From the NCBI GenBank assembly GCA_002435595.1, contig DJBL01000058.1, positions 958-23,183 on the forward strand: a DNA stretch of 22,226 nt, written 5' to 3'. Position 1 is the first letter of the stretch. Each line of letters opens with the position of its first letter. The notes under the pieces are model-generated. The model worked only from the letters and a program-made list of their open reading frames with translations, had not been told where the DNA came from and did not search any database. The position numbers were made by a program, and so were the translations under genes. Source of the DNA: Stenotrophomonas maltophilia (GTDB lineage: Bacteria; Pseudomonadota; Gammaproteobacteria; Xanthomonadales; Xanthomonadaceae). This document shows, piece by piece, positions 1 through 6,231 of this stretch.

Positions 1-348
1 CAGCAGGCTGGCCAGCAGCAGGGTCGGCAGGCTGCCGGCAAGTGCGGCGGCGGCCAGCACCAGCGCCAGCAACACGGCCTTGGTCAGAATCAGCCGGCGC
101 CGGTCGACGCGGTCGCCCAGCGGGGCCAGCAGCAGGATCCCGAGCGCGTAGCCTAGCTGGGTCAGCGTGGGCACCATGCCGGTGGCGGCGGGGGCCGCGC
201 CGAGATCAGGGCCGATCACCCCGAGCATCGGCTGGCTGTAGTAGATCGAGGCGACCGAAAAGCCGGCCCCGGCCGCCATGGCCAGGATCAGGCGCGGCGC
301 CACCGCGTGCGTGGCCGGTACCACGGCCGGGATATGCATACTGGACAT
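1..348 (-). CDS. MFS transporter, N-terminal part (runs off window edge)
   Basis: Inner-membrane drug/metabolite transporter of the major facilitator superfamily; only the first 116 codons are in the window and the rest lies beyond base 1. The start is the ATG at 348, with a GGAA purine stretch about 8 bases upstream; an in-frame ATG at 339 is possible. Visible are a hydrophobic first helix (about residues 18-38) containing YYSQPM, a second helix after LTQLGYALG, and the MFS loop 2-3 signature GDRVDRRRL followed by a third helix. The YYxQP pattern in helix 1 is common in 12-helix DHA1-type exporters. It is divergent from a LysR gene 96 bases away, the usual arrangement for a LysR-controlled efflux pump. 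Substrate cannot be told. Confidence 0.85.
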   Translation of the reverse strand, partial: MSSMHIPAVVPATHAVAPRLILAMAAGAGFSVASIYYSQPMLGVIGPDLGAAPAATGMVPTLTQLGYALGILLLAPLGDRVDRRRLILTKAVLLALVLAAAALAGSLPTLLLASLL

Positions 349-374
349 GAGCAGTTCCAAGTAGGAAGACGATG

Positions 375-420
375 GCGCCAGCATCTGCCTTGAACACCCG
401 CCTGTGTAGTAGGCTGGCGC
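375..420. promoter_or_regulatory. Inverted repeat in MFS/LysR divergent intergenic region
   Basis: GCGCCAGC (375-382) is repeated in inverse as GCTGGCGC (413-420), 30 bases apart, between the two divergent starts. LysR tetramers bind extended sites of about this size, so this is a candidate operator. The arms are GC-rich and could arise by chance. TATACG at 431-436 is a possible -10 for the LysR gene. Confidence 0.3.
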
Positions 421-444
421 ACATATCGCCTATACGTGATTCGC

Positions 445-1392
445 ATGACCAACCCAGTCACTGCTGCCGGTGCCGACCGTATCGACCTGCTGCGCACCTT
501 CGTACGCATCGTTGAAAGCGGCAGCCTGTCGGCGGCTGCCGTGCAGCTGGGCACCACCCAGCCCACCGTGAGCCGACGCCTGCAGGCGCTGGAGCGGCTG
601 TTCGGCCTGCAGCTGCTCAAACGCTCGACCCACCGCATGACGCTCACCGACGACGGCGAACGCTGTTTCGTGCATGCGCAGTCGCTGGTGGCCGACTGGG
701 AGGCGATCCAGGCCGACCTGCGCGGTGAAGTTGACGTGCCGCGCGGGCGCCTGCGCGTGGTGGTGCCGCACGCCTTCGGGCAGGCCCAGCTGCTGGACCC
801 GATGCTGCAGTTCCTGGCGCGCTACCCGCAGGTCACCCTGGAGTGGATGCTGGAAGACCGCCATCCGGACTTCATTGCCGAGGGCATCGACTGCGCGATC
901 CGGGTGGGTGCAGTGGATGCCCCGCACCTGATCGCCGTGCCACTGGCCGAAGTGCCGCGTATCGCGGTTGCCGCGCCGGCCCTGGTGGCCGCGGCCGATG
1001 TGCGCGACCCGGCGTTGCCGGGCACGCTGCCATGGATCGCGCTGACCACCTACTACCGCGAGCGCGTCACCCTGCTGGGGGCCGATGGCGGCCCGGCGCT
1101 GCAGGTCGACATCCAGCCGCGGCTGCTCACCGACAACCTGTTCGTGGTGCGCCAGGCGGCGCTGGCCGGGTTGGGCGCGGCGCTGGTGTCGGCGTGGCTG
1201 GTCAGCGATGACCTGCGCGCGGGCCGACTGCTGCGCCTGCTGCCCGAGCGCGAGGCACCGCCGCTGCCGGTGCACCTGGTGTACCCGTCGGCCCGGCAGA
1301 TTCCGAGCCGGCTGCGCGCCTTCATCGATGCGATGAAGGCCTGCCTGCCGCACACCCATGGCATGCGTATCCGGCCCGCTCCTCCCCGTTGA
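445..1392 (+). CDS. LysR family transcriptional regulator
   Basis: Typical LysR-type regulator of 315 residues. The N-terminal winged helix-turn-helix (about residues 10-70) contains FVRIVESGSLSAAA, TQPTVSRRLQALE and the wing KRSTHRMTLT, followed by a linker helix and a periplasmic-binding-protein-like effector domain beginning near RGRLRVVVPHAFG. The SGSLSAAA/QPTVSRR form is typical of the DmlR/AaeR-type subgroup found beside transporter or oxidoreductase genes. A GTG at 436 is in frame three codons earlier; I prefer the ATG at 445 because TATACG at 431-436 could place the transcription start near it, and neither codon has a clear Shine-Dalgarno. It is divergent from the MFS transporter gene, its most likely target. 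The effector is unknown. Confidence 0.93.
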   Translation: MTNPVTAAGADRIDLLRTFVRIVESGSLSAAAVQLGTTQPTVSRRLQALERLFGLQLLKRSTHRMTLTDDGERCFVHAQSLVADWEAIQADLRGEVDVPRGRLRVVVPHAFGQAQLLDPMLQFLARYPQVTLEWMLEDRHPDFIAEGIDCAIRVGAVDAPHLIAVPLAEVPRIAVAAPALVAAADVRDPALPGTLPWIALTTYYRERVTLLGADGGPALQVDIQPRLLTDNLFVVRQAALAGLGAALVSAWLVSDDLRAGRLLRLLPEREAPPLPVHLVYPSARQIPSRLRAFIDAMKACLPHTHGMRIRPAPPR

Positions 1393-1443
1393 GGGGGCGG
1401 CCGGTGGCCGTCATGGGATGGCCCGTAATTGCAAAGCCTTGCA

Positions 1444-1463
1444 AACATAGCCTCTGCTATATT
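1444..1463. promoter_or_regulatory. MntR box (manganese-responsive operator)
   Basis: AACATAGC-CTCT-GCTATATT: two 8-base half-sites with one mismatch and a 4-base spacer. This matches the known enterobacterial MntR operator pattern (AACATAGC-N4-GCTATGTT, quoted from memory). It lies directly upstream of mntH, and its right half contains TATATT, so bound MntR would cover the -10 element and repress when manganese is plentiful. No mntR gene is in this window. Confidence 0.85.
1458..1463 (+). promoter_or_regulatory. Probable mntH -10 element TATATT
   Basis: TATATT sits inside the right arm of the MntR box. Initiation about 7 bases downstream would fall at 1470, which is an in-frame GTG of the mntH reading frame, so a leaderless transcript starting at that GTG is possible. 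The -35 is unclear: two TTGCAA copies (1429-1434, 1439-1444) are at poor spacing (23 and 13 bases). Confidence 0.5.
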
Positions 1464-1544
1464 GCGGCCGTGGACATCCAACGCCGCCCCGAACAGACCC
1501 CTGCCTGGCCGTCTTCGTCCGGCCAAACACCCAGCCTGGGCGCC

Positions 1545-2816
1545 ATGAACGCCAGCGTCGCGGTACCGCGCGGCGGGCATTGGTGGTTCCGCCTGCTGGC
1601 CTTCCTCGGGCCCGGCTACATGGTCTCGGTGGGGTACATGGACCCGGGCAACTGGGCCACCGACCTCGCCGGCGGCGCCCGGTTCGGCTACCTGCTGCTG
1701 TCGGTGATCCTGCTCTCCAACCTGATGGCCATCGTGCTGCAGGGACTGTCGGCGCGGCTGGGCATCGCCACCGGGCGCGACCTGGCCCAGGCCTGCCGCG
1801 ACCATTACTCCAGGCCGGTGAATCTGTGCCTGTGGGTGCTGTGCGAGATCGCGATCATCGCCTGCGACCTGGCCGAGGTGATCGGTACCGCGATCGCACT
1901 GAAGCTGCTGTTCGGCATCCCGCTGCTGGCCGGGGCGATCATCACCGCCATCGACGTGGTGCTGGTGCTGTGGCTGATGAACCGTGGCTTCCGTGCCCTG
2001 GAAGCGTTCGTGATCGCGCTGCTGCTGGTGATCTTCGCCTGCTTCGCCATCCAGATCGCCTTCGCCGCACCGCCCCTGCAGGCCGTGCTGGGTGGCTTCA
2101 TTCCCCGCGCCGAGGTGGTCACCAACCCGCACGCCCTGTACCTGGCCATCGGCATCATCGGCGCCACGGTGATGCCGCACAACCTGTACCTGCATTCGTC
2201 CATCGTGCAGACCCGGGCCTATCCGCGTACCGACCAGGGCCGCCGCAGCGCGCTGCGCTGGGCAGTCACCGACAGCACCATCGCACTGATGCTGGCGTTG
2301 TTCATCAACGCCTCGATCCTGATCCTGGCCGCGGCGGTCTTCCACGCGCATGGCCGCACCGACGTGCAGGAGATCGAGCAGGCCTACGAACTGTTGGCAC
2401 CGATGCTGGGCGTGGGCCTGGCCTCGACGCTGTTCGCGGTGGCACTGCTGGCCTCGGGCATCAACTCCACCGTGACCGCCACGCTGGCCGGGCAGATCGT
2501 GATGGAAGGCTTCCTGCGCCTGCGCATCGCCCCGTGGGCACGACGGCTGATCACCCGTGGCATCGCCATCGTGCCGGTGGTGATCGTCACGGCGGTGTCC
2601 GGCGAGCAGGGCACCGCGCGCCTGCTGGTGCTCAGCCAGGTGCTGCTGTCGATGCAGTTGCCATTCGCGGTGGTCCCGCTGGTGCGTTTTGTGTCGGACA
2701 AGGCAAAGATGGGGGCGCTGGTCGCGCCGCGCTGGCTGATCGCGCTGTCCTGGGCGATCGCCGCGGTCATCCTGGTGCTCAACCTCAAGCTGCTGCTGGA
2801 TACCTTCAGCGCTTGA
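1545..2816 (+). CDS. mntH: Nramp family divalent metal transporter MntH
   Basis: Proton-coupled manganese/iron importer of the inner membrane (Nramp/SLC11), 423 residues from the chosen ATG, close to the usual 410-430. The two family signatures are present: DPGNW in helix 1 (metal-binding Asp and Asn) and MPHNLYLHSS in helix 6 (metal-binding Met). About eleven hydrophobic helices can be followed. The ATG at 1545 gives the standard N-terminus just ahead of helix 1, but its Shine-Dalgarno is poor. The in-frame GTG at 1470 would add 25 residues and lies six bases after TATATT, so a leaderless longer form cannot be excluded. The MntR box upstream indicates manganese repression. The 3' end overlaps the convergent MerR gene by 11 bases. 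Confidence 0.95.
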   Translation: MNASVAVPRGGHWWFRLLAFLGPGYMVSVGYMDPGNWATDLAGGARFGYLLLSVILLSNLMAIVLQGLSARLGIATGRDLAQACRDHYSRPVNLCLWVLCEIAIIACDLAEVIGTAIALKLLFGIPLLAGAIITAIDVVLVLWLMNRGFRALEAFVIALLLVIFACFAIQIAFAAPPLQAVLGGFIPRAEVVTNPHALYLAIGIIGATVMPHNLYLHSSIVQTRAYPRTDQGRRSALRWAVTDSTIALMLALFINASILILAAAVFHAHGRTDVQEIEQAYELLAPMLGVGLASTLFAVALLASGINSTVTATLAGQIVMEGFLRLRIAPWARRLITRGIAIVPVVIVTAVSGEQGTARLLVLSQVLLSMQLPFAVVPLVRFVSDKAKMGALVAPRWLIALSWAIAAVILVLNLKLLLDTFSA

Positions 2817-3207
2817 GCGTGGGCCGCGCCAGGCGCAGCAGCGCCCGGAAGCGCGGGCATTGCAGGTGGCTGGGCGCCTTGCATGCCGCAGCATGGCGCA
2901 GCCCGTCGCGCATCGCGCCCATCTGTACGATGCTGCGATCCAGCGCGTCGGCCCTGGCGGCCAGCGCCGCGCGATCGATACCGCTGCCGCCCGCGCCCCC
3001 CAGCATCGGCGCGATCGCCTGCAGCGACAACCCGGCCGCGCGCCCCAGCGCGACCAGCGCCAGCCGTTCCAGCACGTCTTCGCTGTACACCCGGCGCAGG
3101 CCGCGCCGCCCGACCGGAGCGATCAGCCCTTTGTGCTCGTAATGGCGCAGCGCCGAGGCGGCCAGCCCCGAGCGCCGGGCGACCTCGCCGATATCCAGCT
3201 CACGCAT
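2806..3207 (-). CDS. MerR family transcriptional regulator
   Basis: 133-residue MerR-type regulator. The N-terminal winged helix carries DIGEVARRSGLAASALRHYE, then KGLI, the wing RRGLRRVY and the dimerisation helix (about residues 75-110). The C-terminal tail has CKAPSHLQCPRF, a Cys-x7-Cys pair seen in some uncharacterised MerR proteins; it is not the CxxCxCx5C iron-sulfur site of SoxR, nor a typical CueR/ZntR metal loop, so the inducer is unknown. The ATG at 3207 has GAGG 7 bases upstream, and this Shine-Dalgarno lies within the palindrome at 3214-3233, so the protein could repress itself there. It is divergent from the methyltransferase and overlaps the mntH end by 11 bases. Confidence 0.92.
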   Translation of the reverse strand: MRELDIGEVARRSGLAASALRHYEHKGLIAPVGRRGLRRVYSEDVLERLALVALGRAAGLSLQAIAPMLGGAGGSGIDRAALAARADALDRSIVQMGAMRDGLRHAAACKAPSHLQCPRFRALLRLARPTLKR

Positions 3208-3210
3208 CGC

Positions 3211-3241
3211 TTGACCTCAAGTGCACTTGAAGTGGCAGAGT
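3211..3241 (+). promoter_or_regulatory. MerR-type promoter with SoxR-box-like palindrome
   Basis: TTGACC (-35, 3211-3216) is followed by the perfect 14-base palindrome TCAAGTGCACTTGA (3217-3230), part of the 20-base site ACCTCAAGTGCACTTGAAGT (3214-3233) with one mismatched pair. A weak -10, CAGAGT (3236-3241), lies 19 bases after the -35, the over-long spacing that MerR proteins correct by twisting DNA. The site resembles the SoxR consensus CCTCAAGTTAACTTGAGG. It points towards the methyltransferase gene. Confidence 0.7.
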
Positions 3242-3273
3242 GCGCACTCCCCTCCCCGCTGGCAAGTACGCCC

Positions 3274-4107
3274 ATGAGCGACTCTCCCCAACACGCCCTG
3301 TGGAACGGGCCTTCCGGGCACGCCTGGGTGCAGGCACAGGCGCTGCTGGACCGGATGTTCGCGGCCCTGGCCGCGCACTTGGCCGATGCCGTCGAGCTGC
3401 AGTGGCCCGGTCAGGTGCTGGACGTGGGCTGCGGCACCGGCGCGGTCAGCCTGGCCATCGCGGCACGGCTCGGGCCCGGGGGCCATTGCACCGGCGTGGA
3501 CATCTCCGCGCCGATGATCCGGTGCGCGGCGCAGCGGGTGGCGGGCAGCCAGCTGCCGGTGAGCTTCGCGGTGGCCGATGCGCAGCAGCCGGGATTGGCG
3601 CCGGCCGCGCTGGACCGCATCGTCTCGCGCTTCGGGGTCATGTTTTTCGACCAACCCGTGCGCGCGTTCGCCAACCTGCGCCAGGCCACCCGCGCGGGTG
3701 GCGCGCTGCAGGCGCTGGCCTGGCGCGACGCCGGGCAGAACCCGTTCATGACCACCGCCGAGCGCGCCGCCGCACCGCTGCTGGCGCTGCCGACGCGGGC
3801 GCCGGACGCACCCGGGCAGTTCGCCTTCGCCGATGCCCGCCGGGTAACGCGCATCCTGGCCGACAGCGGCTGGGACGCGATCGAGCTGGTGCCCGTGGAT
3901 GCGCGCTGCACCATCAGCATCACCGAGCTGCGCACGTACCTGGGGCTGCTGGGGCCGGTAGGGGCGGCGTTGCGTGACCCACAGATGGATCCCGGCCGGC
4001 GTGCAGAAATACTGGCGGTGGTCGAGCAGGCGTTTGCGCCGTTCGTGAGCGGCGACGAGGTGAGCTTCACCGCGGCCTGCTGGGAATTGCGGGCCGTCGC
4101 GCCCTAG
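3274..4107 (+). CDS. Class I SAM-dependent methyltransferase (UbiE/Methyltransf_11 type)
   Basis: 277-residue cytosolic methyltransferase. Motif I is VLDVGCGTGAVSLA (about residues 49-62), followed by the acidic end of strand 2 in TGVDISAPMI, motif II near VADAQQPGL and the strand 4 region DRIVSRFGVMFFDQP; this is a complete Rossmann-type SAM fold. The N-terminal WNGPSGHAWV and C-terminal ELRTYLGLLGPVGAAL regions are typical of small-molecule methyltransferases grouped loosely with UbiE, but nothing fixes the substrate. The ATG at 3274 is chosen as the first methionine before the conserved WNGPSG region; the reading frame stays open upstream across the operator, which makes a longer start unlikely. 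It is divergent from the MerR gene and probably activated by it. Confidence 0.88.
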   Translation: MSDSPQHALWNGPSGHAWVQAQALLDRMFAALAAHLADAVELQWPGQVLDVGCGTGAVSLAIAARLGPGGHCTGVDISAPMIRCAAQRVAGSQLPVSFAVADAQQPGLAPAALDRIVSRFGVMFFDQPVRAFANLRQATRAGGALQALAWRDAGQNPFMTTAERAAAPLLALPTRAPDAPGQFAFADARRVTRILADSGWDAIELVPVDARCTISITELRTYLGLLGPVGAALRDPQMDPGRRAEILAVVEQAFAPFVSGDEVSFTAACWELRAVAP

Positions 4108-4159
4108 CCGCGCATGCCGCGGCCCGGCCTGCAGGTGTGGCCGCATCCGACGCAGCCTG

Positions 4160-4177
4160 GCCGGCATCGTCGCCGGC
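4160..4177 (-). terminator. Hairpin after the cyo/sco operon
   Basis: GCCGGC-ATCGTC-GCCGGC, a perfect 6-base stem with a 6-base loop, 8 bases past the sco stop codon and inside the 78-base convergent gap with the methyltransferase. There is no clear T-run, so intrinsic termination is uncertain. Confidence 0.4.
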
Positions 4178-4185
4178 GGTCCGCA

Positions 4186-4764
4186 TCAGCCGCCACTGGC
4201 AGTCAGGCGCGTGCGCACCCTGGCATCCATCTGCGCATCGCTGAGCGCGTAACCCAGCACGTCCTGCAGCGTGCCATCGGCACCGAGCAGGAACCACGAG
4301 GCGGTGTGTTCAAACGTGGCCGCCTCGCCGTCGCCCACCCGCTGGTAGCTCACGCCCAGGCTCTCCGCGACCGCCCGGGTGCCGGCTTCGTCGCCGGACA
4401 GGCCGATGAACGCCGGGTCGAACGCAGCCAGATACTGGCGCAGGTGCGCCGGCGTATCGCGTTGCGGATCGACCGTCACGAAGACCACCTGCAGGTCGGC
4501 AGCGAGCGGGCCGAGCCGGCGCTTGAGCTGCACCGCCTTGACCAGGCTCAACGGGCAGACTTCCGGGCAGTGGGTGAAGCCGAAGAACAGCAGCGTCGGC
4601 TTGCCGCGCAATGCGCTGATCGATACCGTGCGGCCATCGCTGCTGTGCAGCGCCACCGACGCCAGCGCGGACTGGCCCATGATCGGCGCGGCGTCCTGGC
4701 TGCAACCGGCCAGCAGCGCCAGCAGTGCCAGCCCCGACAGCAACGTGCGGCCGCGCCGCCTCAC
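4186..4764 (-). CDS. SCO1/SenC family copper metallochaperone lipoprotein
   Basis: 192-residue thioredoxin-fold copper chaperone, probably anchored on the periplasmic face: the N-terminus RRRGRTLL is followed by a hydrophobic stretch and the lipobox LLAGC (Cys21). The copper site is complete, with CPEVC (Cys66, Cys70) and the distant His153 in FEHTASW; the family signature FVTVDPQRDTP is at 95-105. The start is the GTG at 4764, which overlaps the stop of the PCu(A)C gene (GTGA), indicating translational coupling. As the last gene of the cyo operon it probably acts in copper delivery to CuB of the quinol oxidase, together with the PCu(A)C protein. A thiol-reductase role for the same fold is an alternative. 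Confidence 0.92.
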   Translation of the reverse strand: MRRRGRTLLSGLALLALLAGCSQDAAPIMGQSALASVALHSSDGRTVSISALRGKPTLLFFGFTHCPEVCPLSLVKAVQLKRRLGPLAADLQVVFVTVDPQRDTPAHLRQYLAAFDPAFIGLSGDEAGTRAVAESLGVSYQRVGDGEAATFEHTASWFLLGADGTLQDVLGYALSDAQMDARVRTRLTASGG

Positions 4765-5264
4765 CGCCCTGCCCCGGCGCCGTGCGCGGCCTGTCCCATC
4801 CCGTCGCGGACCACGAAGTCCACGTTCTGCTCGCCAGCGCGGGCCAGTTGCAGGCGCACCCGCACGTGCTGGCCGTCCTGCAGGGGCCGCTTGGGCAGCA
4901 TCAGCATCAGGTGGTAGCCACCCGGCTGCAGCGAGGTGGTTCGGCCCGCAGGCAGGGCCAGGCCATCGGCCAGCACCTGCATGCGCATGACCTCGCCCTG
5001 CATGCGCATCGCATGGATCTGCACCTGACCAAAGCCGGCGGCACTGGCCCCGACCAGGCGATCGTCGCCACCGCCGTTGTGCAGCTCCACATACCCGGCG
5101 GCCACGCCCGCCGCCGGCGGCGGCAGGCGGATCCAGGCTTCGCTGGCGATGACCGTCGCGCGCGGTTGCGGCGCCGCTGCGGCCGCGTCGGCCCGGCCGA
5201 CGCCCTGCCACAACAGCAGTGCCAGCGCGGCGGCCTGCATCGTGCGTGTCATCACCCTGCTCAT
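4761..5264 (-). CDS. PCu(A)C family periplasmic copper chaperone
   Basis: 167 residues with an N-terminal signal peptide (hydrophobic AAALALLLW, cleavage probably after GRADA) and a cupredoxin-like PCu(A)C domain (formerly DUF461). The methionine/histidine Cu(I) site is visible as His84, Met95, His118 and Met120, the H-x10-M-x22-H-x-M arrangement of the family, with extra Met86, Met88, Met93 and Met122. Known members bind Cu(I) in the periplasm and pass it to Sco proteins or directly to oxidases. The ATG at 5264 overlaps the cyoD stop (ATGA), and the stop overlaps the sco GTG, so it is co-translated between oxidase and Sco. The terminal oxidase encoded upstream is its likely client. Confidence 0.92.
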   Translation of the reverse strand: MSRVMTRTMQAAALALLLWQGVGRADAAAAAPQPRATVIASEAWIRLPPPAAGVAAGYVELHNGGGDDRLVGASAAGFGQVQIHAMRMQGEVMRMQVLADGLALPAGRTTSLQPGGYHLMLMLPKRPLQDGQHVRVRLQLARAGEQNVDFVVRDGMGQAAHGAGAGR

Positions 5265-5602
5265 GCCTGCATCGGCATCATGTTCTGGGTCGCGTTGTGC
5301 ATGACCCACAGCGAGCCGGCCACCACGATGGCGATCAGGAAGGCAGTGCACAGGAAGATCCCGGTGTTCTCGCGCTGACTGCGGCCGGCACCGATGTGCA
5401 GGAACAGCACCAGCTGTGCCACCAGCTGCACCACGCACAGCGCCACGATGGCGGTCAGGCGCAGCGGCTGCGGCACCCACCCGGTCATCACCACGGCAAA
5501 CGAAGCGCCGGTAAGCAGCAGGCACAACAGCAGGCCGATGACATAGCCCTTGAGGGTGGCGTGGCCGCCACCGTGGTCGGTTGCCGAGACATCCGGGCTC
5601 AT
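5261..5602 (-). CDS. cyoD: Cytochrome o ubiquinol oxidase subunit IV (CyoD)
   Basis: 113-residue membrane subunit with three helices, near the usual 109. The hallmark pattern is present: a hydrophilic His/Gly-rich N-terminus, TLKGYVIGLLL, then VQLVAQLVLFLHIGAG at the second-third helix boundary and a final helix ending WVMHNATQNMMP. In E. coli CyoD assists assembly of CuB and heme in subunit I and is not itself redox-active. The ATG at 5602 overlaps the cyoC stop (ATGA) and has GGGAG about 7 bases upstream. It is fourth in the cyo operon. Confidence 0.95.
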   Translation of the reverse strand: MSPDVSATDHGGGHATLKGYVIGLLLCLLLTGASFAVVMTGWVPQPLRLTAIVALCVVQLVAQLVLFLHIGAGRSQRENTGIFLCTAFLIAIVVAGSLWVMHNATQNMMPMQA

Positions 5603-6231
5603 ACGAACTCCCGCAGGTAGACGAAGGTGAAGACACAGATCCAGATCAGGTCCAGGAAGTGCCAGAACAGGCTCAGGCAGGCCAGCCTGCGGCGCACGAT
5701 GCCGTCCAGGCCGAACTTCAGCACCTGGTGGATCATGATGGCCAGCCACAGCAGGCCGAAGGTGACGTGCAGGCCGTGGGTGGCCACCAGGGTGAAGTAC
5801 GCCGACAGATAGGCACTCACGTCCGGGGTCGCGCCTTCATGGATCAGCTCGGCGAACTCGTACAGCTCCATGCCGATGAACACTGCCCCCAGCAACCCGG
5901 TGGCCGCCAGCCAGCCCACCACCTGGTTGCGCCTGCCGGCCTGCATGCCGAGCATGGCCACCCCGAAGGTGAAGCTGCTGAGCAGCAGCACCACCGTCTC
6001 GGAGAGCACGAAGCCCAGCTTGAACAGCGCCTTGCCACTGGGGCCGTCGGCCGTCCCGTTGAGCAGGACGCCGAAGGTGGCAAACAGCACGGCGAAGATC
6101 AGGCAATCGCCCATCAGGTACATCCAGAACCCGACCACGGTCTTGCTGCCGTCATCGTGGTGCGCGTGGTCGCCAGGGTGACCTGCGTGCAGCGGCGCGT
6201 GCGCCGTGGCTGCCAGGGTATCGCCGCTCAT
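5599..6231 (-). CDS. cyoC: Cytochrome o ubiquinol oxidase subunit III (CyoC)
   Basis: 210-residue, five-helix heme-copper oxidase subunit III. It begins with a His-rich hydrophilic segment, then GFWMYLMGDCLIFAVLFATF, the conserved SETVVLLLSSFTFG, GMELYEFAELI, THGLHVTFGLLW and WHFLDLIWICVFTFVYL, all landmarks of CyoC. The WHFLDLIW segment is typical of the quinol oxidase type. The ATG at 6231 overlaps the cyoB stop (ATGA) and has a strong AAGGAG 8-9 bases upstream, so the gene can also be initiated independently. Confidence 0.96.
   Translation of the reverse strand: MSGDTLAATAHAPLHAGHPGDHAHHDDGSKTVVGFWMYLMGDCLIFAVLFATFGVLLNGTADGPSGKALFKLGFVLSETVVLLLSSFTFGVAMLGMQAGRRNQVVGWLAATGLLGAVFIGMELYEFAELIHEGATPDVSAYLSAYFTLVATHGLHVTFGLLWLAIMIHQVLKFGLDGIVRRRLACLSLFWHFLDLIWICVFTFVYLREFV

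Noticed and set aside
1464..1544. Possible manganese riboswitch in the mntH leader
   Set aside because: No conserved yybP-ykoY-like helices or loops could be drawn in this 80-base GC-rich segment; the MntR box explains the metal control.
1053..2894. Long minus-strand open frame opposite mntH (613 codons)
   Set aside because: Antisense shadow of mntH: the plus strand has DPGNW and MPHN motifs and membrane helices, while the shadow is His/Gln/Arg-rich and featureless.
2806..3207. Naming the MerR gene soxR because of the SoxR-like operator
   Set aside because: The protein lacks the CxxCxCx5C iron-sulfur motif of SoxR.
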